64,000 bases of DNA. Source: JAQBVV01 sp965249205. GTDB lineage: Bacteria; Acidobacteriota; Vicinamibacteria; Vicinamibacterales; UBA2999. Position 1 is the first letter of the stretch; each line of letters starts with the position of its first letter. A model generated the notes under the pieces. That model did no database searches. It was not told the DNA's origin and was given only the letters and a program-made list of their open reading frames with translations. The stretch covers positions 124,001-188,000 of the forward strand of contig CBDFLL010000005.1 in the NCBI GenBank assembly GCA_965249205.1, read 5' to 3'. A program made the translations under genes and the position numbers. Below, in pieces: positions 8,221 to 17,348 of this stretch.

Positions 8221-8706
8221 TCACATCTTGTACTTCCCCATCTCATCGGGGTCGAGGCTCTCAAGCCACTGCTGCAGTCGATCGCTGTCGACTGATTCAG
8301 ACGCGAAGTCGACGGTCTTGGCGTTGTCGATGACGGCCTCTTCGACCAGGATTGGCGCGCGCGTGCGAAGCGCCAACGCGATCGCGTCGCTTGGTCGCGC
8401 GTCGACGACGAGATGCTCTCCCTTGACGGTGAGGTGAATAATGGCGAAGAAGGTGCTCTCCTGCAGATCGGAGACGACCACCCGGTCCACGGCTCCGTCC
8501 AGGTCGACGATCACATTGCGGAGAAGGTCGTGAGTCATAGGTCGAGGAGTCGCGACGTTCTCGATCTGGAGTGCGATGGCGTTCGCTTCAAAAACGCCCA
8601 CCCAGATCGGGAGTACTCGCTCGCCGTCCTTGTCCTTGAGGACGACGATCGGCATATTCGTGATGGGATCAACCATCAGCCCCTTGATAGTCATTTCGAT
8701 TAGCAT
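8221..8706 (-). CDS. Bifunctional nuclease family protein (DUF151/BFN)
   Basis: A 161-residue protein with the DUF151 signature throughout: MTIKGLMVDPITNMPIV, LPIWVGVFEANAIA, TFFAIIHL and the best-conserved stretch VDARPSDAIALALR. The plant founder member has DNase and RNase activity; bacterial members are poorly studied, and the T. maritima structure shows a compact dimer. The C-terminus includes a short acidic tail ending MGKYKM. It follows miaB by 5 bp and is probably the last gene of a recN-miaB-bfn operon ending at the 8151-8184 palindrome. Family assignment is firm; the cellular role is not. Confidence 0.9.
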   Translation of the reverse strand: MLIEMTIKGLMVDPITNMPIVVLKDKDGERVLPIWVGVFEANAIALQIENVATPRPMTHDLLRNVIVDLDGAVDRVVVSDLQESTFFAIIHLTVKGEHLVVDARPSDAIALALRTRAPILVEEAVIDNAKTVDFASESVDSDRLQQWLESLDPDEMGKYKM

Positions 8707-8711
8707 GATTG

Positions 8712-10091
8712 TTACCTGGGCCCAGTGCCCACGACTTCACCCCACACGCTGTGTGGGCCGGCTCGCCGTATTGTGACGTGCACCGTACGTCCGATCCAGC
8801 CCTCCGGTCCGCTGTTCTCGCCGTTCTCCGGCACGGGAAAATTCACAATCGTATTACCCGTTGTTCGCCCCGCGACTTCCCCTTCGTGTCGCCTGCTCGT
8901 GTGATCCACCAGGACCTCGTGTGTCGTCCCAACGAGCCGCTCGTGCAGTGCGGTCTGAATCTCACGCTGCAGCGACTGCAATGCGACGATGCGTGCGGTC
9001 TTTTCGTCCGCGGGCACGTCATCCGGGAGCCGCTTTGACGCCAGCGTGTTCGGTCTGACCGAATACTTGAACGAAAATATGCTGTGGTACTGCACCGCCT
9101 TGATCAACGAGAGCGTCTGGTCGAAGTCCCCTGCGGTCTCGCCAGGGAAGCCAACAATAATATCGGTCGATAGGGCCACATTCGGAAGAGCCTCACGAAG
9201 ACGACACGCCAGATCGAGATATTCCTCCCGTGTGTGCCGGCGCCGCATCGTGCGAAGTACGCGAGACGATCCCGACTGGAGCGGCAGGTGCATGTGTTTG
9301 CACACCTTTGGCAGGTCTCGGATCGCCTCTATGAGTCGTCTGCCGGTGTGTCGCGGATGTGGGCTCGCAAATCGGATCCGCTGAAGGCCACTGATGGCAT
9401 TCACCTCTTTCAGTAGCTGTGCGAAATCACATGCAGGGTCATCCGGGGCTTGGTAGTGATTCACGATCTGTCCGAGCAACTGCACTTCCCGTCGGCCTGA
9501 GGCGACGGCCTCCGCCACTTCGGCGAGAATGTCAGCCTTGGTGCGCATGCGCTCGTGGCCGCGGGTGTGGGGCACCACACAAAAGGCGCAGTGGTCGTTG
9601 CATCCTTCGATGATGGTGGTGTACGCCTTCACCGGGTCGCTGCGGCGCGCGAGTCCAAGGGGGAATCCCACGTCGTCCCAGGGAGTCACGTCGACTTCGG
9701 AAAAAGCGGACTGTGATGCTTTGTCCAGGAGCATGGGGAGCATTTTGATCCGCTGAGTGCCGACGACGACATCGATCACGTGCCCGTTCGTTCGGGTCAG
9801 CAGAGACCGGCCTTCCTGCTGGGCGACGCAACCTGCCACAGCCACCGCCGGGCGCCGTCCGGTTTCCTCGCCGAGGACCCTGATTTCACCGAGGCGGGTG
9901 TACAGCTTGTCTTCAGCGTGCTCACGAACGCTGCAGGTGTTGATCACAATGACATCGGCGTCGCGATCGTCGGTCGTCGGTTCGTAGCCCGCCTGATCGA
10001 GCAGGCCGGCCATGCGTTCCGAGTCGTGCACGTTCATCTGGCAGCCGAACGTTTCGATGCGGTATTTCTTGGCCATGGATTTCGATTTCAC
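8712..10091 (-). CDS. miaB: MiaB, tRNA 2-methylthio-N6-isopentenyladenosine synthase
   Basis: A 459-residue radical-SAM methylthiotransferase that thiomethylates i6A37 of tRNA. The N-terminal UPF0004 domain has the three cysteines of the auxiliary cluster (FGCQMN, INTCSVRE, VAGCVAQQ). The radical SAM motif is EGCNDHCAFCVVP near residue 150. The VALSTDIIVGFPGET strand and a C-terminal TRAM-like domain (about residues 385-455) follow. The frame begins with GTG at 10091, overlapping the recN stop as GTGA; an ATG at 10076 (MAKKYRIETFG) may be the true start. Translational coupling with recN is likely. Confidence 0.95.
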   Translation of the reverse strand: MKSKSMAKKYRIETFGCQMNVHDSERMAGLLDQAGYEPTTDDRDADVIVINTCSVREHAEDKLYTRLGEIRVLGEETGRRPAVAVAGCVAQQEGRSLLTRTNGHVIDVVVGTQRIKMLPMLLDKASQSAFSEVDVTPWDDVGFPLGLARRSDPVKAYTTIIEGCNDHCAFCVVPHTRGHERMRTKADILAEVAEAVASGRREVQLLGQIVNHYQAPDDPACDFAQLLKEVNAISGLQRIRFASPHPRHTGRRLIEAIRDLPKVCKHMHLPLQSGSSRVLRTMRRRHTREEYLDLACRLREALPNVALSTDIIVGFPGETAGDFDQTLSLIKAVQYHSIFSFKYSVRPNTLASKRLPDDVPADEKTARIVALQSLQREIQTALHERLVGTTHEVLVDHTSRRHEGEVAGRTTGNTIVNFPVPENGENSGPEGWIGRTVHVTIRRAGPHSVWGEVVGTGPR

Positions 10092-11818
10092 TCTGGCGGT
10101 TCGCTGTCCACTTCCTGCTCCGGAGACTTTCGCTTTCGCCTCGAACGGGTTTCGCCTTTCGCTTTCGCCGTGGCGCCGAGCGGGGCTTCCCCGCTGGGCC
10201 CGCCCTCAAGGAGTTCTTGAGCGGTGACCCGAAGCGTCTCGGTGACCGTCACTCCGCCAATCATTCGGGCGATTTCGTCGACACGCCCCGCGGCATTCAG
10301 GCGTTCCACTGAGGTCGTGGTGCGGTTCGCGTCAACGCGTTTGTCAATGCGGTAGTGGCTTGCTCCCCTGGCCGCGATCTGCGGAAGATGTGTGACACAG
10401 AGTACTTGAAATCGCCCGCCCAGCTCGTCAAGCCTCCTGCCCACGACCTCCGCGACCCTTCCTCCAATCCCGGCATCCACCTCGTCGAAGATCAGCGTTC
10501 TGCCGGGCGTCTCGCCGATCGCCAGAGTTCTCAATGCCAGCATGACGCGTGACAGCTCGCCGCCGGAGGCAATCCTCGCGAGCGGTCGAAGCTCCTCCCC
10601 AGGGTTCGGTGAGAGATAGAATTCGGCGTGGTCGATGCCGTGGTCGGTCCATCCAGCCGGGCCACGTGCAACGTCATCGAAGCGAACCTCGAATCTGGTG
10701 CGGGCCATCGCCAGTTCGGCAAGAAGTGTTTCGATCTTGCGGGCGAATGGCCCAGCGATGTCACGGCGCCGTGCGGAGAGCTCCTCCGCCGCCGAGAGAT
10801 AATCGCCCTCGGCCTTTTCCAACGCGTGCTGCAGCTCTTCCGTGTGTTCGCCCACGCCGGTCAACAGGTCACGCTCGTGCGTAAGCGCCTTACCACGCTC
10901 CAGTACGGCCTCCAGGGTCGCGCCGTGCTTTCGTTTCAGCCGGTCCAGCTCCGCGAGTCTGTCCTCGACCTCCTGTAGCCGCCCCGGTGATGCGTCGATG
11001 CTATCCGCGTAGTGTCGGAGAAACAGCGCCAGATCTTCGAGCTGAGCCTTGATGTCCTCTCTGGCCTCCTCATAGGGGGAAAACTGCGCATCGAACGTCG
11101 CCAGCTCCCCCACCCGTTTCCAGACCCCGCTCAGCGACGCCAGGACGGCACCGTCCTTGTCGTACAGAGCCGAGTAACTCTCCTCGCAGAGCGACTGAAT
11201 GCGTTCGGCACTCGAGAGGACCTGGCGAAGCGACGCCAACTCGCCGTCTTCCCCCGCTCTTAGCGAGGCACGCTCTATCTCGCCGAGTTGAAATTCGATG
11301 AGATCGAGTCGCGCTGCCTTCTCTCTGGCACCCATGCGGGAGCGATCCAGTTGCTCGCGTAGCGAACGAACGTCGACCCACGCCCGAGAGACCTGCGAGG
11401 CCAGAGCTGAAAGTGCACCGTACTCATCGACGAGCGGCAGATGTGTCAGCGGATCGAGCAGGGCCTGGTGCTCATGCTGGCCATGCAGTTCAACAAGTCG
11501 GGTCGACAGATCTCGCAGCGCCGAAGCTGTGGCGAGCGCGCCATTGATAAAGGATCGGCTACGGCCCTGGCTGGAGAGTTCCCGTTTGACGACGGTGTCG
11601 GCTCCACCGTGTTCAAAGATGGCCTCGATCGTAGCGCGAGACTCACCAGTTCTGACGAGATCGGCCGACGCGCGACCACCAAGGAGGAGCCCAACGGCCT
11701 CAACCACGATCGACTTGCCGGCGCCGGTCTCGCCGGTAAGGACGTTGAAGCCTGACTCGAACTCGACGTCGACAGCCTCGATTACCGCGAGATTACGAAT
11801 GCGCAGGACACGAAGCAT
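10088..11818 (-). CDS. recN: RecN, DNA repair SMC-like ATPase
   Basis: A 576-residue protein in the RecN size range. Starts MLRVLRIRNLAVIEAVDVEFE, with Walker A TGETGAGKSIVVEA near residue 30, a long coiled-coil centre (about 160-370), the signature region ASGGELSRVMLALR, then Walker B TLIFDEVDAGIGG. RecN is recruited to double-strand breaks and helps homologous recombination. The C-terminal 30 residues are basic and low in complexity (KAKGETRSRRKRK). It is divergent from tolQ, with about 100 bp between the two starts. Confidence 0.95.
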   Translation of the reverse strand: MLRVLRIRNLAVIEAVDVEFESGFNVLTGETGAGKSIVVEAVGLLLGGRASADLVRTGESRATIEAIFEHGGADTVVKRELSSQGRSRSFINGALATASALRDLSTRLVELHGQHEHQALLDPLTHLPLVDEYGALSALASQVSRAWVDVRSLREQLDRSRMGAREKAARLDLIEFQLGEIERASLRAGEDGELASLRQVLSSAERIQSLCEESYSALYDKDGAVLASLSGVWKRVGELATFDAQFSPYEEAREDIKAQLEDLALFLRHYADSIDASPGRLQEVEDRLAELDRLKRKHGATLEAVLERGKALTHERDLLTGVGEHTEELQHALEKAEGDYLSAAEELSARRRDIAGPFARKIETLLAELAMARTRFEVRFDDVARGPAGWTDHGIDHAEFYLSPNPGEELRPLARIASGGELSRVMLALRTLAIGETPGRTLIFDEVDAGIGGRVAEVVGRRLDELGGRFQVLCVTHLPQIAARGASHYRIDKRVDANRTTTSVERLNAAGRVDEIARMIGGVTVTETLRVTAQELLEGGPSGEAPLGATAKAKGETRSRRKRKSPEQEVDSEPPE

Positions 11819-11847
11819 GTAAGCGGAACTTCCATCGTATCATATGT

Positions 11848-11876
11848 TTGACAGGATTTCTGACGCGTGATACTGT
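11848..11876 (+). promoter_or_regulatory. Promoter of the tol-pal operon
   Basis: TTGACA (11848-11853), a 17-bp spacer and TACTGT (11871-11876). Transcription would start near 11883, after the in-frame GTG at 11867, which therefore cannot be the tolQ start if this promoter is used. The site lies in the recN-tolQ divergent region. Confidence 0.55.
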
Positions 11877-11926
11877 CGTGTATCTGCGCCTGCCCAGCGG
11901 CGCGCCGCCATGCATCGGAGGCTTCG

Positions 11927-12688
11927 TTGTACACGTTCGGCTCCCAGATCCTCGCACTGCAGGTGCCGGGTGACGCTAATCCTTTTGCGGGGAGCGGCGA
12001 CGTTCTCACGCTAATCGCCGACACCACGCCCATCAACCAGGCGGTACTGATCATCCTGGTGCTCTACTCGGTCGCCTCCTGGGCGATCATCCTGCAGAAG
12101 CTGTGGATGTTTCGCGTGCTCGATCGCGAAACTGCGAGTTTCCTTGAGGTCTTTCGCCGCAGCAGCAAGTTTTCAGAGGTTCAGGCAGTCTGCCAAACGG
12201 TGTCTGCAACCCCGCTGGTTGGCGTTTTCCAGGCCGGCTTTGCGGAAATGAATGCGCAGTTTCGTGTGACGGGCGGAACGGGTGCCTCGGCTAGCCCCGG
12301 TGGTGCGTCCGCACGCCCGACTTTGAAGAGCCTCGATGGTGTCGACCGCGCCCTCATCCGCGCTGGAACCAATGAGATCGGCAAATTGGAGCGCCGCATG
12401 ACCTTTCTCGCCACTACAGCCGGTGTCACGCCGTTCATCGGCCTGTTCGGCACCGTGGTGGGCATCATGATCGCGTTTCAACGGATCGGGGCGACCGGCT
12501 CCACGAATCTCGCTATCGTGGCCCCGGGTATCAGTGAGGCCCTCATCGCCACCGCCGCCGGCCTGTTCGCGGCGATTCCGGCCCTCGTGTTCTACAACCA
12601 CTTCACTCACCGCGTAAAGGATCTTTCGGCCACAATGGATGACTTTGCGCTTGAGTTTCTCAATATCGCTGAGCGTAACTTCACGTAG
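11927..12688 (+). CDS. tolQ: TolQ/ExbB-family proton channel subunit
   Basis: A 253-residue inner-membrane protein of the MotA/TolQ/ExbB family. The first membrane helix (QAVLIILVLYSVASWAIILQKLW) is followed by a cytoplasmic region; the paired C-terminal helices include ATTAGVTPFIGLFGTVVGIMIAF and IAPGISEALIATAAGLFAAIPALVFYN-like residues that form the pore with TolR. I start it at TTG 11927, because GGAGG lies 5 bp before it and the promoter at 11848-11876 excludes the GTG at 11867. It is the first gene of an intact Tol-Pal operon, which couples proton motive force to outer-membrane constriction at division. Confidence 0.93.
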   Translation: MYTFGSQILALQVPGDANPFAGSGDVLTLIADTTPINQAVLIILVLYSVASWAIILQKLWMFRVLDRETASFLEVFRRSSKFSEVQAVCQTVSATPLVGVFQAGFAEMNAQFRVTGGTGASASPGGASARPTLKSLDGVDRALIRAGTNEIGKLERRMTFLATTAGVTPFIGLFGTVVGIMIAFQRIGATGSTNLAIVAPGISEALIATAAGLFAAIPALVFYNHFTHRVKDLSATMDDFALEFLNIAERNFT

Positions 12689-12702
12689 AGAGCTACTGAT
12701 CG

Positions 12703-13164
12703 ATGCCGAAAGTTGTGTCCTCCGTGTCAGGCTCTAGCGGCCATCGGCAGCGCGGTCGCCGCGTTGCACCCACGCTCTCGGAAATAAACGTCGTTCCGAT
12801 GGTCGACGTGATGCTTGTGCTGCTCATTATCTTTATGGTGGCTGCGCCAATGCTGCAGCGCGGCGTTGAAGTGAACCTGCCGGTCGCCGGTCGCTCGCAG
12901 GAGATCGCCAGTGACCAAGTGTTCGTGGATTTGCCTGTCTCCTATCGCGACGACCGGCAAGTGTTCGTGGACTTGGAGCCGATCAGAGTCGACTTTCTCG
13001 CCGAGCGTATGCGGCAACTGATGCTGAATCGGACCGACAAGCGCATCTACTTGCGTGGCGATGGACAGATCAATCTCCAGGAACTGTACGAGGTCTTCGA
13101 CCGGCTGAAGGAAGCCGGGATCCAAGACGTCGGCATCGTCTCAAGGCTCCCAGGTGACCAGTAG
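12703..13164 (+). CDS. tolR: TolR/ExbD-family protein
   Basis: A 153-residue single-span inner-membrane protein. After a basic cytoplasmic N-terminus comes SEINVVPMVDVMLVLLIIF, with the conserved Asp of the proton path, then PMLQRGVEVNLP and a periplasmic domain ending KEAGIQDVGIVSRLP, typical of ExbD/TolR. A repeated element QVFVDLPVS/QVFVDLEPI in the periplasmic part (about residues 73-93) looks like a small internal duplication. It follows tolQ by 14 bp and overlaps the next gene by 11 bp. Confidence 0.93.
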   Translation: MPKVVSSVSGSSGHRQRGRRVAPTLSEINVVPMVDVMLVLLIIFMVAAPMLQRGVEVNLPVAGRSQEIASDQVFVDLPVSYRDDRQVFVDLEPIRVDFLAERMRQLMLNRTDKRIYLRGDGQINLQELYEVFDRLKEAGIQDVGIVSRLPGDQ

Positions 13165-13912
13165 AGAGACTGACGCCCCGCTGTCGGAGGTGACCGACCT
13201 CATCGTCGCACGTGGGCTGCAGCCCGAGCCATTCGGGGGCATGCTCATATGGTCGATCGGTGCGCATGCGTGCCTGATAGGCCTCCTGCTGTTTGGCCCG
13301 ATGGACTGGGGTGTGGATGCAGACGAGGTGGCCAACCCAGTGATGACCATCAGCCTTGGGGGAGCGCCCGGACCACGTGAGACCGGTATGACCCCGATGG
13401 GGGGGCGTACCGTGGAGGCGCCTCCACCTGAGGCCGTACAGCGTGCGATGCCGCCTCCCCCGCCACGAACGGTCGAGCGCGTGTTGCCGGTGGAGACCCC
13501 GCCACGACGGCCACGGGCGATGCCACCTCCGGAGGAGCCGCAGCCGGGCGTCACGCGAACCGAGACTGAGACACGCGGCCAGGGGTTCGGTCTCGCCACC
13601 GGAGGGTCGGGAGGCAGCGGCGTCCAGCTCGACGTCGCGGATTTCTGCTGTCCGGAGTACATCGAGCAGATGGTGACGCTGATTCAGCGTAACTGGCAGT
13701 CCAACCAAGGGGTACGGGGTGCCACACTCATGCGGTTTATCATCACACGTGTGGGTTCGATCGAGAGCATCATGGTCGAACGGCCGAGCGGGTTGCTCGC
13801 GCTCGATCTGGCGGCTGAACGCGCGCTGCTCACGACTCGGCTGGCGGAGTTGCCGCCGCAGTTTCCGAATCCCACGCTGACTGTTCACCTGACATTCGAG
13901 TATCAGCGGTAA
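13154..13912 (+). CDS. TolA-like protein with TonB C-terminal domain
   Basis: A 252-residue protein in the tolA position. It has a cytoplasmic start, one membrane helix (about residues 30-47, IWSIGAHACLIGLLLFG), a Pro-rich periplasmic stretch (about 70-145) and a C-terminal TonB/TolA-like domain (IQRNWQSNQG, then FIITRVGSIESIMVERPSG and HLTFEYQR). This is the energy-transducing rod that links TolQR to Pal/TolB. It lacks the long Ala/Lys helix of E. coli TolA, so it is a functional rather than sequence match. It starts with GTG inside tolR and its stop overlaps tolB (TAATG), so tight translational coupling is expected. Confidence 0.85.
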   Translation: MTSRETDAPLSEVTDLIVARGLQPEPFGGMLIWSIGAHACLIGLLLFGPMDWGVDADEVANPVMTISLGGAPGPRETGMTPMGGRTVEAPPPEAVQRAMPPPPPRTVERVLPVETPPRRPRAMPPPEEPQPGVTRTETETRGQGFGLATGGSGGSGVQLDVADFCCPEYIEQMVTLIQRNWQSNQGVRGATLMRFIITRVGSIESIMVERPSGLLALDLAAERALLTTRLAELPPQFPNPTLTVHLTFEYQR

Positions 13913-15327
13913 TGCACATGCCCAAGTCCCAGAAACCAATACCGAAATCGGACACTCGAACAGGTCGGCGTCATATGGGTGCTCTGTGCAAATGGCGTAT
14001 GGCACTCGCCGTTGTGACGCTCTCCGCCCCCTTCGTGGCTGGAGGTCTGTATGCCTCCGGGCAACAACCGTCTGAGGTCGCCGTGGTTATTAGCGGCGAT
14101 CCTGGTACGCCGCCGCGCTACGTCGTCCCGGACTTCGTCGCGCTTGGTGCCGAGGCGACTGACGTTGCCGCTACGATGGGCCAGGTGCTCTGGGACGACC
14201 TCGCGTTTGAACGCGAGTTCTATCTGATTCCTCGCGACACGTACGCGACCGTACCCGCTGCGCGCACGCCGGACCAAATCCCGTTCGATGCGTGGCGTGA
14301 ACTTGGCGCCGACGCCGTGGTGTTTGGTACTGTGGAGCGCACGGGCGACGAGGTGCGCGTGCAGGTGCGGCTGTTCAATGTGCAGACGCGGCAGTCAGTT
14401 TTCTCCAAGGAGTACACGGGTACGCCCGCCAACCCACGGCTGTATGCACATACGATTTCTGACGAAATTCACCAGCACCAGCGAGCCCTGAGGGGCATCG
14501 CCCGGACCAAGCTGGCGTTCTCTTCCAACCGAAATCGGGAGCGGCTGGTTGGAACCGTGGAGGATCGAGAAGTCAAGGAGGTGTACATCTCCGACTACGA
14601 TGGTGCAAACCAGAGACGGATCACCACGAACCGACAGCTCAACCTTATGCCGGTCTGGTCCCCGGATGGGCGCGCGATCGCGTACACGTCGTATCGTCGT
14701 GGCTACCCCGATCTATTCATCGCGCTGATCTACGACGGCGTGCAGCAGGAGCCAACCGAAGGTGGCACACAGAACTGGTTGCCCATGTTCTCGCCCGACG
14801 GCACCCGTATCGTTTTCACGTCGAATCGCGACGGCAATGCGGAACTGTACGTCATGAACAGCGATGGTTCAGGTGTTCGGCGGTTGACGAATCATCCGGC
14901 GATCGACACCACGCCGACATGGTCGCCCACCGGCACGCAGATCGCGTTCACCTCCGACCGAGCCGGTCGGCCGCAAATCTATATCGTTGGTGCAGACGGC
15001 CTGAATTTTCGCCGGTTGAGCACCGCAGAATCGTACGCGGACCGGCCCACCTGGTCACCCGCACCGTTCAACGAGATCGCGTTCGCTGCGAGCACCGGGC
15101 CGGGATACGACATCAAGACGTACGATCTCGCCAGCGGTGTCACGAGGCGGATCACCTTCGGTGAAGGCAGTAACGAGAGTCCGTCGTACTCGCCGAACGG
15201 CCGCCATATCGCGTTTACGTCGACGCGCGCGGGCGACACCCAGATTTTTACGATCGGCCGGGACGGGCGAGGCGTTCGACAAATTACTCGGGAAGGCCAA
15301 AACTCCACGCCGTCGTGGTCGAACTAG
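13912..15327 (+). CDS. tolB: TolB, Tol-Pal periplasmic beta-propeller
   Basis: A 471-residue periplasmic protein. The N-terminus is long before the hydrophobic signal region (ALAVVTLSAPFVAGGLYASG, about 27-46), so a later start such as ATG 13975 is possible. Residues about 50-190 form the TolB N-terminal domain (GAEATDVAATMGQVLWDDLAFE, WRELGADAVVFGTVER). The rest is a six-bladed propeller with repeated motifs such as PVWSPDGRAIAYTS, PMFSPDGTRIVFTS, PTWSPTGTQIAFTS and PSYSPNGRHIAFTS. It binds Pal and the TolA-like protein. It is in order between tolA and pal. Confidence 0.95.
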   Translation: MHMPKSQKPIPKSDTRTGRRHMGALCKWRMALAVVTLSAPFVAGGLYASGQQPSEVAVVISGDPGTPPRYVVPDFVALGAEATDVAATMGQVLWDDLAFEREFYLIPRDTYATVPAARTPDQIPFDAWRELGADAVVFGTVERTGDEVRVQVRLFNVQTRQSVFSKEYTGTPANPRLYAHTISDEIHQHQRALRGIARTKLAFSSNRNRERLVGTVEDREVKEVYISDYDGANQRRITTNRQLNLMPVWSPDGRAIAYTSYRRGYPDLFIALIYDGVQQEPTEGGTQNWLPMFSPDGTRIVFTSNRDGNAELYVMNSDGSGVRRLTNHPAIDTTPTWSPTGTQIAFTSDRAGRPQIYIVGADGLNFRRLSTAESYADRPTWSPAPFNEIAFAASTGPGYDIKTYDLASGVTRRITFGEGSNESPSYSPNGRHIAFTSTRAGDTQIFTIGRDGRGVRQITREGQNSTPSWSN

Positions 15328-15342
15328 TGGAAGGATGCATGT

Positions 15343-15987
15343 ATGAACCTGCGATTTAGCACCGGGCCAACGCGGGTGTGCTGGCAGGCGCTCAGGGGTG
15401 TTCGCGTTGGTCCCACATCCCTGGTGGCCTGCGCGTTAACGCTGAGCGTCGTTGCGGCGGGGTGCGCGCAGCGGCAGGCGCCGCTAGAGGATTCCGCGCC
15501 GCCGGCCGCGACGGCGCCGCCCGTTGCGCCGCCGGTGTCTCAACCTGATGCGCCGCCGACCGAGACCGTACCAATCCTCTCAGAGGTGCTCTCGGGGCCG
15601 ATTGCGGATGATGGCATCCTCTCCAGATCGCTGGACGAGATGAATCGTGATTCACCACTGTCGCCGGTTTTTTTCGGGGTCGACAGCGCAGAACTGGATG
15701 ATGGCGGGCGTGCGGTTGTAACGGAAAACGCCGCGGCGCTACAGATGTACCCGACGTGGACGGTCACGATCGAAGGGCACTGCGACGAACGTGGCACGGC
15801 GGAGTACAACCTCGCGCTCGGGGAGCGCCGCGCTGTTGCTGTCAAAATGTATCTGGTGTCGCTGGGCATTGCCGCCGACAGAGTGCTGACCGTGAGTTAT
15901 GGCAAGGAGTTCCCATTCGACGCTGGTCACGACGACCGGGCGTGGGCGCAGAACCGCCGCGGGCATTTTGTGATCACGTCGCAGTAG
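15343..15987 (+). CDS. pal: Pal, peptidoglycan-associated lipoprotein
   Basis: A 214-residue outer-membrane lipoprotein. The signal region ends in the lipobox SVVAAGC (Cys near residue 41), followed by a Pro/Ala-rich tether and a C-terminal OmpA-like domain. That domain shows VFFGVDSAELDDGG, TIEGHCDERGTAEYNLALGERRA and the closing NRRGHFVI; its conserved Asp and Arg bind diaminopimelate in peptidoglycan. AAGGA lies before the start. The signal region is longer than usual (40 residues). Gene order tolB-pal-cpoB is conserved. Confidence 0.95.
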   Translation: MNLRFSTGPTRVCWQALRGVRVGPTSLVACALTLSVVAAGCAQRQAPLEDSAPPAATAPPVAPPVSQPDAPPTETVPILSEVLSGPIADDGILSRSLDEMNRDSPLSPVFFGVDSAELDDGGRAVVTENAAALQMYPTWTVTIEGHCDERGTAEYNLALGERRAVAVKMYLVSLGIAADRVLTVSYGKEFPFDAGHDDRAWAQNRRGHFVITSQ

Positions 15988-16034
15988 TCTTAGTCTGAGA
16001 GGCAGGGCTGGCCGTCTCCAGCCCGAGGATCGAG

Positions 16035-16907
16035 ATGCAGAAGATCATTTCATGTGCGCTCGCCACACTACTGGCGTCTGTGAGCGTGCCATCGCCTGCC
16101 GGGGCTCAGAACCGCGAGCACCAGCAGATGGCGGCGGATGTGCGGATGCTGCAGGAGCAGACGCAGCAGTTGGCGAACACGCTCGCGGCACTCAATCTGG
16201 CGCTCGCAGGATCCCTCGAGGCCCTCAACGCGCGACTGGACCAGGCGAGCGAGTCCGCTCGGCAGATCGCCGCTGATCAGAAGGTCACGATCGACAGCGT
16301 CGGGGAAGGCGTTCGGGTGATGCGCGAGCGTTCGAATGACACGAACGTGCGGATGGGCGAACTCCGCGAGGAACTTGAGGCATTGCGGATGACCGTGCAG
16401 GCGCTTCAACAGTTGGCCATGGCGCCCCCACCGGTGTTGGATCCTGACGCGCCGGTTGATCCGGACGCGCCGGGGGGGCTTCCCGAGCTACCGGCTCCGC
16501 TGCCCCTCCCGTCGACCGCCGGCCTGTCGCCGACGCGCCTCTATGAGACGGCCCGGGCTGACTACTTCGCTGGTCAGTGGACCAGTGCGATCAACGGATT
16601 CGACGCGTTCCTGCGAGCGTTCCCACGCTCCGAGCAATCTGATGATGCGCAGTTCCACATTGGCGAAACGCACTACGCGCAGAACGCGTGGACGGAGGCG
16701 ATCGCTGCGTACAATCAGGTCATGCTGAACTACCCCGGCACCAACGCCGTGCCGGACGCGTTCTACAAGCGCGGCCTCGCAGAGGAGCATCTCGGTGAGA
16801 TGGAGGCGGCGCGTCTTTCCTGGGAGGCGGTCGCCGAGAACTTCCCCGACAGCGATGCGGGGCGACTGGCCAGGCAGAATCTCGACAGGCTAGGAGGGAC
16901 ACCGTAG
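16035..16907 (+). CDS. cpoB: CpoB/YbgF, Tol-Pal accessory protein
   Basis: A 290-residue periplasmic protein. A signal peptide (about residues 1-24, ending PAGAQ) is followed by an N-terminal coiled coil (about 30-125, with repeated Leu/Ala heptads), a Pro-rich linker (DPDAPVDPDAPGG) and C-terminal TPR repeats (LYETARADYFAGQWTSAI, then DDAQFHIGETHYAQNAW and DAFYKRGLAEEHLGEME). CpoB links Tol-Pal constriction to peptidoglycan synthesis in E. coli. It closes the tol operon; its stop directly abuts the ssb start. Confidence 0.92.
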   Translation: MQKIISCALATLLASVSVPSPAGAQNREHQQMAADVRMLQEQTQQLANTLAALNLALAGSLEALNARLDQASESARQIAADQKVTIDSVGEGVRVMRERSNDTNVRMGELREELEALRMTVQALQQLAMAPPPVLDPDAPVDPDAPGGLPELPAPLPLPSTAGLSPTRLYETARADYFAGQWTSAINGFDAFLRAFPRSEQSDDAQFHIGETHYAQNAWTEAIAAYNQVMLNYPGTNAVPDAFYKRGLAEEHLGEMEAARLSWEAVAENFPDSDAGRLARQNLDRLGGTP

Positions 16908-17348
16908 ATGGGCAGCGTGAACAAAGTGATTCTGGTGGGTAACCTCGGTAGGGACGCGGAGTTGCGTTTCACCGCAAGCGGCGCGGCCGTATCCACGTTG
17001 AATCTGGCCACCACGGAAGTGTGGAACGACAAGCAGGGGCAAAGGCAGGAGAAAACGGAATGGCACCGGATCGTCCTCTGGGGAAAGCAGGCTGAGAGCC
17101 TCCAGGAGTACCTGGTGAAGGGGAAGCAGATTTATGTGGAAGGGCGTCTGCAAACCCGCCAGTGGGACGACAAAGAAGGTAACAAGCGATATACGACCGA
17201 GATCAAAGCCGATCGGATCACGCTGCTTGGAGGCGGGGGTGGCGGCCGCAGTGGAGCGACGGGCCGCAGCGGTAGCGCGGGATCTGCGGGTGGGGCGCCT
17301 GACGAGTCGCCGATGGAACCGATTACCGACGACGACATTCCTTTCTGA
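16908..17348 (+). CDS. ssb: Single-stranded DNA-binding protein
   Basis: A 146-residue SSB. The OB fold covers about residues 1-108 (VNKVILVGNLGRDAELRF, then EKTEWHRIVLWGKQAE and YVEGRLQTRQWDDKEGNKRY). A Gly/Ser-rich linker follows, and the acidic tip ends DDDIPF, the conserved partner-binding tail. The ATG follows the cpoB stop with no gap, so it is probably cotranscribed with the tol genes, an unusual partner. The next gene is convergent; the 87 bp between hold no clear terminator. Confidence 0.96.
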   Translation: MGSVNKVILVGNLGRDAELRFTASGAAVSTLNLATTEVWNDKQGQRQEKTEWHRIVLWGKQAESLQEYLVKGKQIYVEGRLQTRQWDDKEGNKRYTTEIKADRITLLGGGGGGRSGATGRSGSAGSAGGAPDESPMEPITDDDIPF

